From positions 124,001-188,000 of the forward strand of contig JACKFB010000012.1 of NCBI GenBank assembly GCA_020632695.1: a stretch of DNA of 64,000 bases. The letters are read 5' to 3'. The notes beneath the pieces are model-generated. The model made no database searches, had not been told where the DNA came from, and worked only from the letters and a program-made list of their open reading frames with translations. The stretch's first letter is position 1; each line of letters starts with the position of its first letter. This stretch comes from Deltaproteobacteria bacterium. Its GTDB lineage: Bacteria > Myxococcota_A > UBA9042 > PHBI01 > JACKFB01. This document shows positions 26,136 through 34,329 of the stretch, in pieces. Position numbers and translations under genes: made by a program.

Positions 26136-26332
26136 GCGTCTATCCCTCGAGTGGCGCGGACGCCGACGTGGCGCTCGCGCAGGCGCGGCATGCTACACGA
26201 CCTCGCCGGTCGCGCAAGCACCCGCTCACCTCCATCCTACCACGCCCGGCCCGCCCGGCCCCGGCCCCGCCGCGGGCTGCTTGCGGGGCGCGCGCGGCCG
26301 GCCTACGGTCGGGCTCCAACCGGGAGGAGCGC

Positions 26333-26986
26333 ATGCGCATCGGAATCGTGGGTGGGACCGGGAAGGAGGGGCGTGGGCTGGCGCTGCGCTGGGCCCGGGC
26401 CGGACACGCGGTCACCGTCGGCTCGCGAGACGCCACGCGCGGCGCCGAGGCCGCCCAGGAGCTGGCGGGCCTGGCCCACGCGCCCATCGGCGGCGGCGAC
26501 AACCTCACCGCCTGCAAGGACGCCGAGGTCGTCGTGCTCTCGGTGCCCTACGGCGCCCACGCCTCGACCCTGGCCGAGCTGGCCCCCCACCTGGGCGGCC
26601 GCATCCTGGTCGACATCACCGTGCCGCTGGTGCCGCCCAAGGTCTCCCGCGTGCAGCTCCCCGCCGGGCGCGCGGCGGCGCTGGAGGCCCGCGAGTCGGT
26701 CGGCGACGACGTGCGGGTGGTCGCCGCCTTCCATCACGTCAGCGCGACACACCTGATGGACCTCGACCACCCCATCGAGACCGACGTGCTGGTGGTCGGC
26801 GACGACCCGGAGGCGCGCGAGCTGGTCATCGCCCTGGCCAGGGACCTGGGCGCCCGCGGCCTGGACGCCGGAGCCCTCGACAACGCCATCGCCCTCGAGT
26901 CGATCACCCCGCTGCTCATCCACATGAACCGGCGCTACAAGAGCCCGGGTTCCGGCGTGCGCATCACCGGCATCGACGAGACCTGA
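26333..26986 (+). CDS. npdG: NADPH-dependent F420 reductase
   Basis: This 217-residue Rossmann protein begins MRIGIVGGTGKEGRGLALRW, with the NADP-binding GGTGKEG loop and VGSRDATRG as the phosphate-contacting segment of F420:NADP reductases. VVVLSVPYGAHAS, ILVDITVPLVPPKV and VVAAFHHVSATHLMD match the F420-binding half; the C-terminus resembles the NpdG helix bundle. GGGAGGAGC precedes the ATG. It is convergent with a luciferase-like F420-dependent oxidoreductase gene 24 bases away. The cytosolic reaction moves hydride between NADPH and coenzyme F420. Confidence 0.88.
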   Translation: MRIGIVGGTGKEGRGLALRWARAGHAVTVGSRDATRGAEAAQELAGLAHAPIGGGDNLTACKDAEVVVLSVPYGAHASTLAELAPHLGGRILVDITVPLVPPKVSRVQLPAGRAAALEARESVGDDVRVVAAFHHVSATHLMDLDHPIETDVLVVGDDPEARELVIALARDLGARGLDAGALDNAIALESITPLLIHMNRRYKSPGSGVRITGIDET

Positions 26987-27010
26987 GCGGGCGGCGCGAC
27001 CCGCCGAGCC

Positions 27011-28039
27011 TCAGCCGTTCAGCTCGGCCATCAGGCGCACGGCCTCCATCTGCTCGGTCCCGATGATCAGCGTGCCGACGCGCGACTCCTTCCAGATCTG
27101 GAACTGGTCGCGGATCCGCTCGGGCGGCCCGACCAGGTGGAAGGTGTCGACCATGGCGTCGGTGACGGCGGCGACGGCCTCGGCCTTCTTGCCGTCCAGG
27201 TAGAGGTCCTGGATGTGGATGGCCTCGGCCTCGAAGCCGGCGCGGCGCACGTACTCGTTGTAGAAGTTCTTCGAGCGCGCGCCCATCCCGCCGATGTACA
27301 GCGCCAGCGACTGGCGCAGCGGCATGCGGCAGCGGTCCAGGTCGTCGCCGATGATGACCGCGACCGTCGGCGCGATGTCGAAGTCGGCCAGGGTGCGGCC
27401 GTCGCTGCGCCGCGCCAGCCCGGCCTGGATGTTGTCCTCGATGACCTGCGGATAGCGCGGGTTCATGCAGGTCAACAGCACGCCGTCGGCCAGCTCGCCC
27501 GCCAGCTCCTGACCCTTGGGCGCCATCGAGCCCGAGTAGATCGGCAGGTCGGCGCGCCCGTGCAGGATGCTCTTGAGCGGCTTGCCCAGGCCCGCCGCGT
27601 CGGGGCCGTCGTAGGGGATGCGGTAGTGCTCGCCGTGGAACTGCAGGGCCTCCTTTCGTTCGAGGATGCTGCGCACGATCGTGAGGTACTCGCGCATCCA
27701 GGTCAGCGGCTTGTGCCAGGCGCGGCCGTGCCAACCCTCCACCACCTGCGGCCCCGAGGTGCCCAGGCCCAGGATGAAGCGCCCGCCGGAGAGCGCGTCC
27801 AGGGTCATCGCCGTCATGGCCGTGTTGGCCGGCGAGCGCCCGGGGAGCTGCATGATGGCGGTGCCCAGCTTGATCCTGCTGGTCTGGGCCCCGATCCACG
27901 CCAGCGGGCTGACCGCGTCGGAGCCCCAGGCCTCGGCCGTCCACACCGAGTCGTAGCCCAGGCGCTCGGCCTCCTGGATGCGCTCGATGTCGATGCCCAT
28001 CTGCGCGCCGCTGTAGCCAACCGTGAGTCCGAGCCGCAT
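27011..28039 (-). CDS. Luciferase-like (LLM class) F420-dependent oxidoreductase
   Basis: This 342-residue protein is a bacterial-luciferase-type TIM barrel. MRLGLTVGYSG, LGYDSVWTAEAWGSD, IKLGTAIMQLPGRSPANTA, ALSGGRFILGLGTSGPQV and HGRAWHKPLTWMREY are typical of F420-dependent LLM enzymes, where these loops bind deazaflavin phosphate. Length is normal. The neighbouring npdG gene supplies reduced F420, so the pair suggests a working F420 redox module; no F420 biosynthesis gene is in view. Substrate is unknown. Confidence 0.9.
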   Translation of the reverse strand: MRLGLTVGYSGAQMGIDIERIQEAERLGYDSVWTAEAWGSDAVSPLAWIGAQTSRIKLGTAIMQLPGRSPANTAMTAMTLDALSGGRFILGLGTSGPQVVEGWHGRAWHKPLTWMREYLTIVRSILERKEALQFHGEHYRIPYDGPDAAGLGKPLKSILHGRADLPIYSGSMAPKGQELAGELADGVLLTCMNPRYPQVIEDNIQAGLARRSDGRTLADFDIAPTVAVIIGDDLDRCRMPLRQSLALYIGGMGARSKNFYNEYVRRAGFEAEAIHIQDLYLDGKKAEAVAAVTDAMVDTFHLVGPPERIRDQFQIWKESRVGTLIIGTEQMEAVRLMAELNG

Positions 28040-28169
28040 CACCGACCTCCCTGGGAACCGCCGGCGGGCAGCATACCCGATTCCACGCGCGGGTTGACCC
28101 CAGCCGCCCTTCCCTCCGAGACTCGGGCTCCCCGACGCCACTGCCGGCGCCGGGCAGGAGGAGCCTGCC

Positions 28170-28946
28170 ATGAGCGACAAGCCGGTCGTCCGCACCGAGC
28201 GCGACGGACACGTCCTGGTCATCACCATCGACCGGCCCGAGGCGCGCAACGCCATCAGCCCCGCGGTCGCCGCCGGCATCGAGGCGGCCATCGACGAGCT
28301 CGAGGGCGACGACAGCCTGCGGGCCGCCGTGCTTACCGGCGCCGGCACCGTGTTCTGCGCCGGCGCCGACCTGCGGGAGATCGCCGCCGGGCGCGCGGCC
28401 GCGCTGTCGACCGAGCGCGGCGGCTTCGCCGGGCTGGTGCGGCGCAAGCACGACAAGCCCATCGTCGGCGCCGTGCAGGGCGACGCGCTGGCCGGCGGGT
28501 TCGAGGTGGCGCTCGGCTGCGATCTGCTGGTCTGCGCCGAGGGGATCCGCATGGGGCTGCCCGAGGTGAAGCGCTCGCTGGTGGCGCTGGCGGGCGGCCT
28601 GGTCGAGCTGCCGCGCCTCATCGGCGAGAAGCTGGCGCTCGAGCTGGCGCTGACCGGCGACCCGACGACGCCGGAGCGGCTGCGCGACGCCGGGCTGGTC
28701 AACCGCGTGGTGCCCAAGGACGAGGTCATCGAGACGGCCCTGGGGCTGGCGCGGCGCATCGCCGAGAACGGACCGCTGGCGGTCAAGGCGTCGCGGCAGA
28801 TCATCACCGGGGGGCGCGACCTGGACACCGACGCCCGCTGGGCGCGCTCCTTCGAGCTGGGCTGGCCGGTCTTCGCCTCGGAGGACGCCCAGGAGGGGCC
28901 GCGAGCCTTCCTCGAGAAGCGCCCGCCGGTCTGGAAGGGCCGCTGA
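28170..28946 (+). CDS. Enoyl-CoA hydratase/isomerase (crotonase) family protein
   Basis: This 258-residue protein is of standard length. VITIDRPEARNAIS, GTVFCAGADLREIAAG (first oxyanion-hole Ala/Gly) and GAVQGDALAGGFEVALGCDL (second oxyanion loop) define the crotonase fold. LPEVKRSLVALAGGL supplies the region where hydratases carry catalytic Glu; here a Glu is in the LPEVK segment, but the second Glu position reads GGLVELPR, so hydratase activity is likely but not certain. GGAGGAGCC precedes the ATG. The following lipoprotein gene starts in TGATG overlap, although the functions look unrelated. Confidence 0.92.
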   Translation: MSDKPVVRTERDGHVLVITIDRPEARNAISPAVAAGIEAAIDELEGDDSLRAAVLTGAGTVFCAGADLREIAAGRAAALSTERGGFAGLVRRKHDKPIVGAVQGDALAGGFEVALGCDLLVCAEGIRMGLPEVKRSLVALAGGLVELPRLIGEKLALELALTGDPTTPERLRDAGLVNRVVPKDEVIETALGLARRIAENGPLAVKASRQIITGGRDLDTDARWARSFELGWPVFASEDAQEGPRAFLEKRPPVWKGR

Positions 28947-29644
28947 TGGGCCGCCGGCTCGCCCTGGGGGCGTTGACGCTGGCGCTCGGGCTGCTGGCCG
29001 CGTGCGACGACGGGAAGTGCAAGGAGGGCGAGAGCCAGACCTGCACCTGCGCCAACGGCAACACCGGCGAGCGCACCTGTCGCGCCGACGGCAGCCTGGC
29101 GGCCTGCGTCTGCGTGACCGACACCTCGACACCGGACGTCTTCGTGCCGGACAGCGGCTGCGTGCCCGAGTGCGGCGGCTGGGTGTGCGGCGACGACGGC
29201 TGCGGCGGCTCCTGCGGCGAGTGCAACCCCGGCTACGACTGCACCTACGGCCTGTGCACCCTGTGCCCCTCGGGGTCGGGCACCTGCTGCGACTACCGCT
29301 ACACCGAACCCCAGACCGGCCTGAAGAAGATCGGCGAGGCCTGCGAGAGCGACCGCGAGTGCGAGTACCAGGTGTGTCTGAAGCCCGGCGACGGCGGCAA
29401 CGAGACCAACAGCGTGTTCGGCTTCTGCACGCGCGGCTGCGACTGCAAGGGCGGCTCCGAGGGGCAACTCACGCCGGCGGAGGAGGCGCTCTATGTCTGC
29501 GCCCTGGTGCCCGGGAACAAGGGCGGCTGGCGCCACGTGGCCGTGCGCTGCAACAAGCCGGAGGACTGCGCGGCGGTGGACCCCGGCTGGACCGACTGCC
29601 AGCTCGTCGACGGCGCGACCGAGAAGGTGTGCGTCGCGCGATGA
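28946..29644 (+). CDS. Cys-rich lipoprotein
   Basis: This 232-residue protein has a lipobox (LALGLLAAC) with Cys 20, followed by small Cys modules: CKEGESQTCTCANG, GERTC, AACVC, then CGGWVCGDDGCGGSCGEC and CDYRYTEP. The central part resembles the CGxxCGxDGCGGxCG repeats common in myxobacterial exported proteins. The later region is a disulfide-rich domain with CESDREC and CTRGCDC. Its ATG shares a base with the crotonase TGA, and its stop overlaps the helicase ATG, so these three genes are physically coupled although no common role is evident. Expected location is the outer leaflet or surface. Confidence 0.82.
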   Translation: MGRRLALGALTLALGLLAACDDGKCKEGESQTCTCANGNTGERTCRADGSLAACVCVTDTSTPDVFVPDSGCVPECGGWVCGDDGCGGSCGECNPGYDCTYGLCTLCPSGSGTCCDYRYTEPQTGLKKIGEACESDRECEYQVCLKPGDGGNETNSVFGFCTRGCDCKGGSEGQLTPAEEALYVCALVPGNKGGWRHVAVRCNKPEDCAAVDPGWTDCQLVDGATEKVCVAR

Positions 29645-32571
29645 GTGCCGCGCCCGCTGCGAATCCGGGGCTGGACGCCCTCTACGAGCTGATCCGCAAG
29701 GCGACGCCGCCGGCCGAATGGTCGGCGGGCGTCAAGCTGGCGCGGGCCGGCGCCGTGGTGGGCGAGAGCAGAGGCGACGACGAGATCGAGCTCAAGGTGA
29801 TGACCGGGCGCGGCGTACTGGCGCTGCGCGTGTCGCTCTACCCCGAGGACGACGACTGGACCTGCGACTGCGACAGCCGCGCGGCCGCGTGCCAGCACGT
29901 CGCGGCCTGCGTCATCGCGCTGCGGCAGGCCCAGGACGAGGGGCTGGAGCTGCCCGCCCCGGAGCAGCCGGTGGGGCACGTGCGCTACGTGCTGGAGCGC
30001 AGCGATCGCGGGCTGGAGCTGCACCGCCAGGTGGTGGTGGACGGCGCCACGAGCCCGCTGCGGGTGTCGCTGACGGCGGCCGCGGCGGGCCAGGCGGAGG
30101 CGCCGCCGGTGGCGATCGCGGCCCACGACCTGGACGTGGAGGACGCGCTGGGGCTGCGCTCGCACGGGCGCATCGCCCGCGAGCAGATGCCGCGGATCCT
30201 GCGCGCGCTGGCGTCCTGCGGCGACGTGCGGCTGGGAGAGGCGCCGGTGCGCTGCTCGCCGCACCCGGTGCTGCCGGTGGTGCGCGTCGAGGACGACGGC
30301 GACGGCTTCCTGGTGACGGCGTTGGCCGACCCGGGCGTCGAGGAGGTGTTCGCCAACGGCGCGGCGCGGCTGGGCGACCAGGTGCGGCCGGTGGGAGATC
30401 CGGGGGTCGCGCGCGAGCTGATGTGGGCGCTGTCCAAGGGCAAGCGCTATGGGCCGACCGAGGTGGCGGGGCTGGTCACGGAGGTGCTGCCCGAGCTGCG
30501 GCGGCGGCTGCGGGTGGAGACGCTCACCCGGCGGCTGCCCGGGGTGTGCGACGAGCCGCCGCGGGCGGTGGTGGAGACGCGCGAGGCCGGCGATCGGCTG
30601 CTGGTGGAGGCGCAGATCGTCTACGGCGAGCCCGAGGTGGCGCGGGTGGTCGATGGCGTGCTGACCGTGCGCGGCGAGGCCGTGCCGGCGCGCGACGAGG
30701 GCGCCGAGGAGCGGCTCGCCCGCGAGCTGAGGCAGGACCTGGGGCTGGTGCCGGGGACCCCGGCGGTGCTGGACGGCGAGGACGCGGTGCGCTTCGCGAC
30801 GAAGCTGCGGGCGTGGCGGCGGGGCGAGGTGGCCGGTTCGGCGCACGAGGCGTTCACGCTGGCGGCGCCGCTGTCGCCCGACCTGAGCTTCGGCGACGGC
30901 GAGTCGGGCTTCGAGGTGGGCTTCCGCTCGGCCGACGGGCAGGCCGATCCCGGGCGGGTCCTGGCGGCCTGGCAGCGCGGCTCGACCCTGGCGCCGCTCG
31001 ACGGCGGGGGCTGGGCGCCGATCCCGCTCGAGTGGCTGGGCAAGCACGGCCACCTGGTGGCTGACCTGCTGGAGGCTCGGGCCGCCGACGGCAGCCTGCC
31101 GCGGGCGGTGCTGCCCGACCTGGCCCGGCTCTGCGACGCCCACGGCGCGCCGCGGCCGGCGGCCCTGGGCGAGCTGCAGAGGCTGGTCGACGGCTTCGAC
31201 GGCCTGGGACGGGCCAGCCTGCCCGACGACCTCGACGCCACGCTGCGCAGCTACCAGCGCGAGGGCGTGGACTGGCTGAGCTTCATGCGGGACGCGGGGC
31301 TCGGGGCCCTGCTGGCCGACGACATGGGCCTCGGCAAGACCCTGCAGACCCTGGCCGTCGTCCGCGGACGGACGCTGGTGGTGGCGCCGACCAGCGTGCT
31401 GCACTCCTGGCGCAACGAGGCGCAGCGCTTTCGGCCCGGGCTGCGCACGGCCGTCTACCACGGGCCCCAGCGCTCGCTGGACCCGGACGCCGACCTGGTG
31501 CTGACCACTTACGCGATCCTGCGGCTGGACGCCGACCTCCTGGCCGCCCAGCGCTGGGACATGGTCGTGCTGGACGAGGCGCAGGCCATCAAGAACCCGG
31601 AGAGCCAGGTCACCCGCGCGGCCTGGCGCCTGGACGCGGCCTTCAAGGTGACGCTGACCGGCACGCCGGTCGAGAACCGCCTCGACGAGCTGTGGAGCCA
31701 GTTCCAGTTCATCGCGCCGGGGCTGCTCGGCAGCCGCAAGACCTTCCAGGAGCGCACGGTGCGCCCCATCGCCGAGGGGCTGACCGGCGCAGCGGGGCGC
31801 CTGCGGACGCGCATCCGGCCCTTCATCTTGCGGCGGCTCAAGCGCGACGTGGCCAAGGAGCTGCCGCCGCGCACGGAGATCGTCCTCCGGGTGGAGCTGA
31901 GCGACGCCGAGCGGCGGGTCTACGACGCGATCCGGGCGGCCACCCAGAAGGAGGTGGCGGAGCGCCTGGGCCAGGGCGGCAACCCGCTGCAGGCGTTGGA
32001 GGCGCTGATGCGGCTCAGGCAGGCGGCCTGCCACTCCGCGCTCATCCCCGGCCAGCACGCCACCAGCTCGTCGAAGGTGGAGCTCTTGCTGGAGCAGCTC
32101 GACGAGGCCGTCTCCGAGGGGCACAAGGCGTTGGTCTTCTCCCAGTGGACCTCCTACCTGGACCTGGTCGAGCCGCACCTCGGGGCCGCGGGGCTCGGCT
32201 ACTGCCGGCTGGACGGCTCGACGCGCGATCGGCAGGCGGTGGTCGACCGCTTCCAGGCCGAGGACGGGCCTCCGGTGATGCTGCTCTCCCTCAAGGCGGG
32301 CGGCACCGGCCTGACCCTGACCGCGGCCGACCACGTGTTCCTGCTGGACCCCTGGTGGAACCCGGCGGTCGAGGATCAGGCCGCCGACCGCGCGCACCGC
32401 ATCGGCCAGGACCGGCCCGTCCTGGTCCACCGGCTGGTGGCCGAGGGCACCGTCGAGGAGCGCATCCTCGCCCTGCAGGGACAGAAGCGCGCCCTGGCCG
32501 ACGCGGCGCTCGAGGGCGCCGACCGCGCCGCCGCGCTGACCCGCGACGACCTCCTGGCGCTGCTGGCATAG
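29641..32571 (+). CDS. SWIM-domain SNF2/RapA-type helicase
   Basis: This 976-residue protein has a SWIM zinc finger at about residues 80-101 (WTCDCDSRAAACQHVAAC, CxCx7CxH). A roughly 430-residue middle region without recognised domains precedes the SNF2 motor: LRSYQREGVDWL, Walker A in LADDMGLGKTLQTLA, DEAQ box in MVVLDEAQAIKNP, TLTGTPVENRLDELWS, then motif V-VI in SLKAGGTGLTLTAADHVF and QAADRAHRIGQDRPV. All ATPase motifs are intact. Bacterial SWI2/SNF2 proteins of this kind translocate on double-stranded DNA; the SWIM finger suggests DNA or protein contact. ATGA overlap with the preceding lipoprotein gene. Confidence 0.93.
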   Translation: MSAAPAANPGLDALYELIRKATPPAEWSAGVKLARAGAVVGESRGDDEIELKVMTGRGVLALRVSLYPEDDDWTCDCDSRAAACQHVAACVIALRQAQDEGLELPAPEQPVGHVRYVLERSDRGLELHRQVVVDGATSPLRVSLTAAAAGQAEAPPVAIAAHDLDVEDALGLRSHGRIAREQMPRILRALASCGDVRLGEAPVRCSPHPVLPVVRVEDDGDGFLVTALADPGVEEVFANGAARLGDQVRPVGDPGVARELMWALSKGKRYGPTEVAGLVTEVLPELRRRLRVETLTRRLPGVCDEPPRAVVETREAGDRLLVEAQIVYGEPEVARVVDGVLTVRGEAVPARDEGAEERLARELRQDLGLVPGTPAVLDGEDAVRFATKLRAWRRGEVAGSAHEAFTLAAPLSPDLSFGDGESGFEVGFRSADGQADPGRVLAAWQRGSTLAPLDGGGWAPIPLEWLGKHGHLVADLLEARAADGSLPRAVLPDLARLCDAHGAPRPAALGELQRLVDGFDGLGRASLPDDLDATLRSYQREGVDWLSFMRDAGLGALLADDMGLGKTLQTLAVVRGRTLVVAPTSVLHSWRNEAQRFRPGLRTAVYHGPQRSLDPDADLVLTTYAILRLDADLLAAQRWDMVVLDEAQAIKNPESQVTRAAWRLDAAFKVTLTGTPVENRLDELWSQFQFIAPGLLGSRKTFQERTVRPIAEGLTGAAGRLRTRIRPFILRRLKRDVAKELPPRTEIVLRVELSDAERRVYDAIRAATQKEVAERLGQGGNPLQALEALMRLRQAACHSALIPGQHATSSSKVELLLEQLDEAVSEGHKALVFSQWTSYLDLVEPHLGAAGLGYCRLDGSTRDRQAVVDRFQAEDGPPVMLLSLKAGGTGLTLTAADHVFLLDPWWNPAVEDQAADRAHRIGQDRPVLVHRLVAEGTVEERILALQGQKRALADAALEGADRAAALTRDDLLALLA

Positions 32572-32576
32572 CGGCG

Positions 32577-33041
32577 GTGCGGCCCAGCACCTTCGGTCGC
32601 CTCCAGGTCCGATTCGCGCTGGCCGCGATGGCCGTCTACGTCGCGGTCTCCTTCCGGGTCGGCGCGGTCTTCCCCTTCTACGACTTCCCCATGTTCTCGC
32701 AGATGACGGAGTCGCGCGGTCGCACCTACGTCCGCGACCTCGCCGGCGCAGAGCACGCCGTGGCGGACTTCGACAGGTGGTGGTGCCCGCGCCTCGAGGC
32801 CGCCCTCGCCACCGAGCGCCCCTGCGGGCTGCCCCAGACCTGGGTCCACGACGAGATGATGGGGGTCGGCAACGTGGCGACCTGGCTACGCTCACACGCC
32901 GCCGACCGCCCCACCGGCGAGCCGGTCGAGCTGCTCTTGCGGGTCTGGAGGGCGGCGGCGGACGGCGGCGCGCCGGTGGTCACGGACTGCTCGATCATGC
33001 ACTGCAAGGCGCACCGCATCACCCAGAAGTCCGGCACATGA
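32577..33041 (+). CDS. Small membrane-anchored protein paired with an HTTM-like gene
   Basis: This 154-residue protein starts at a GTG five bases after the helicase stop. One transmembrane segment is at about residues 8-28 (LAAMAVYVAVSFRVGAVFPF), directly followed by FYDFPMFSQM, a motif I associate with proteins encoded next to HTTM domain proteins. The rest is probably periplasmic, with Cys in RWWCPR, ERPCGLP, TDCSIMHCK that could form disulfides. The next gene begins in ATGA overlap. Function unknown. Confidence 0.72.
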   Translation: MRPSTFGRLQVRFALAAMAVYVAVSFRVGAVFPFYDFPMFSQMTESRGRTYVRDLAGAEHAVADFDRWWCPRLEAALATERPCGLPQTWVHDEMMGVGNVATWLRSHAADRPTGEPVELLLRVWRAAADGGAPVVTDCSIMHCKAHRITQKSGT

Positions 33042-33985
33042 TCCCGCCCAGCACATCACTGCTGTGGCGACGCACGATAGCCCTCGTCGTCATCATGCAC
33101 GCCGTGCGCCTGGGAATGGCGGCCTGGCAGGGCGAGCACACCGTCCTGTTGTCGGTGCTGTGCTGCGCGGCGGTGCTCGGCTCCGCACGCACGATGGCCC
33201 GCCGCGCGCATCCGCTGTGGATGGCCGTCGCGTTGGTGGCGTTGGCGGGCATCCACGAGCTGGTCCGCGCCGCCGTGGGCAACTACGAGGATCAGATCTT
33301 CCAGACGGCCGCGACCGGGGTGGGCTGGCTCGCCGGCGCCGGCGTGGCCGCGCTGGCGCTGGCCCCGAGCGAGCCGACGAGGCGTCGCGAGGCCATCGAG
33401 TCCATGGCCGCCACCGGCGCCGCCGCCGGCCTCGGCGCCGCCTACCTGTGCGCGGGGCTCTCGAAGCTCGTGGCGGCCGGTCCGGCGACCTGGTTCGACC
33501 CCGACTGGCTGCGCATCATCGCGATGGAGCACCGGCCCCAGGGCATGGGCGCGGCGCGGGCCTGGCTCTTCGAGCACGCGGTCACGTCGCCGGGCTTCGG
33601 CCTGGCGGGCTCCGCCTACGCCGTCATGGCCGAGCTGGCGGCGGTGTTCCTGCCGCTCGGTCGCCGCCCGCGAAGGGTCGCGGGCTCGATGCTGCTGGTG
33701 TTGCATGCCGGCATCTGGCTCTTCACCGACATCCTCTTCATCGCCGGGTTCACCTTCCTGCTGGTCTTCACCTTCGACTGGCCGGGGCTGCTCCGGCGCT
33801 CCGCCTCTGTGGAGCCCCCGCAGCCGCCGCGGCCGCCCGAGCTCCGCCCGCGTCGGCCCGCCCTGGTGGCGCTCGCGGCCCTGGCCGCGCTGGCGACGGC
33901 GCTCGTGTGGCTGCTGCCGGTCGAGCGTCGCACCCACGCCGCGCCCCAGCCCGACGCCCCCACGCAGAGCCCGGCGCCGCGCTGA
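33038..33985 (+). CDS. Multi-pass membrane protein, HTTM/gamma-carboxylase-like
   Basis: This 315-residue protein has roughly seven to eight transmembrane segments. AAYLCAGLSKLVAAGPATWF with the following DPDWLRIIAMEH matches the region of HTTM (vitamin-K-dependent carboxylase-related) and DoxX-like proteins where a Lys follows a helix and a Trp precedes a loop. FGLAGSAYAVMAELAAVFLPLG and MLLVLHAGIWLFTDILFIAGF fit later helices of the same fold. The C-terminus is a Pro/Arg-rich cytoplasmic stretch and one more helix. ATG overlaps the partner gene. Catalytic carboxylation is not implied. The TGA stop is immediately followed by hairpin element copy C. Confidence 0.65.
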   Translation: MIPPSTSLLWRRTIALVVIMHAVRLGMAAWQGEHTVLLSVLCCAAVLGSARTMARRAHPLWMAVALVALAGIHELVRAAVGNYEDQIFQTAATGVGWLAGAGVAALALAPSEPTRRREAIESMAATGAAAGLGAAYLCAGLSKLVAAGPATWFDPDWLRIIAMEHRPQGMGAARAWLFEHAVTSPGFGLAGSAYAVMAELAAVFLPLGRRPRRVAGSMLLVLHAGIWLFTDILFIAGFTFLLVFTFDWPGLLRRSASVEPPQPPRPPELRPRRPALVALAALAALATALVWLLPVERRTHAAPQPDAPTQSPAPR

Positions 33986-34142
33986 GCAGGCGTTCCCCTG
34001 CGCTCCCGTCGCGCGGCGGGCTCGCCTCGTCTCAGGTCAGGACGCGCGCGCCGGTCTCTCGCGCGGGATGCGCACCCTCCACGCTCCAGCCCCAGGGGTC
34101 GCCGGCGCCCCGCGCGCTCCGAACACGCGGACGCCCCGCAGC
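33986..34142. repeat. Hairpin element, family 2, copy C (degenerate)
   Basis: Directly after a TGA stop, GCGTTCCCCTGCGCTCCCGTCGCG and the following GCGGGCTC align with the ends of copies A and B. On the minus strand TTCGGAGCGCGCGGGG and GCGCCGGCGACC (34123 downwards) align with copy B at 23 of 27 positions across the block. The outer arms GGCGT and ACGCC can pair. The centre is unrelated in sequence to A or B and holds only short GC palindromes such as GGGATGCGCACCC. The rest of the gap to 34329 has no recognisable gene. Confidence 0.6.
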
Positions 34143-34191
34143 CCGAGCCTGGCCCGTCCAGCGCCTCGAGTGTGAAGGACACGAGGAGCCT

Positions 34192-34210
34192 GTGTGGTGA
34201 TATTCCACAC
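34192..34210. promoter_or_regulatory. Palindrome upstream of the DUF3160 gene, possible operator
   Basis: GTGTGG (34192-34197) and CCACAC (34205-34210) are a perfect inverted repeat around TGATATT, the most AT-rich patch in the 344-base gap before the DUF3160 lipoprotein gene, 120 bases upstream of its start. The shape fits a dimeric regulator site; no regulator gene adjoins it. Confidence 0.3.
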
Positions 34211-34329
34211 TACCTGGGTGCGCTCCCACGCCCAAGCGCCTGGGATCCTTCGACTCCAGCGGCCAATCGCCGTTGGAACGCGGCGTGCAACGACTGTACG
34301 GCGACGTCACGAAGCAGCGGAGGTCGGAG

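Noticed and set aside
25031..26221. RF2 starting at the ATG at 26221 without frameshift
   Set aside because: That N-terminus (Arg/Ser/Cys-rich) does not match RF2, while the ATG at 26135 plus the AGGGGG...CTTTGAC site gives a normal RF2.
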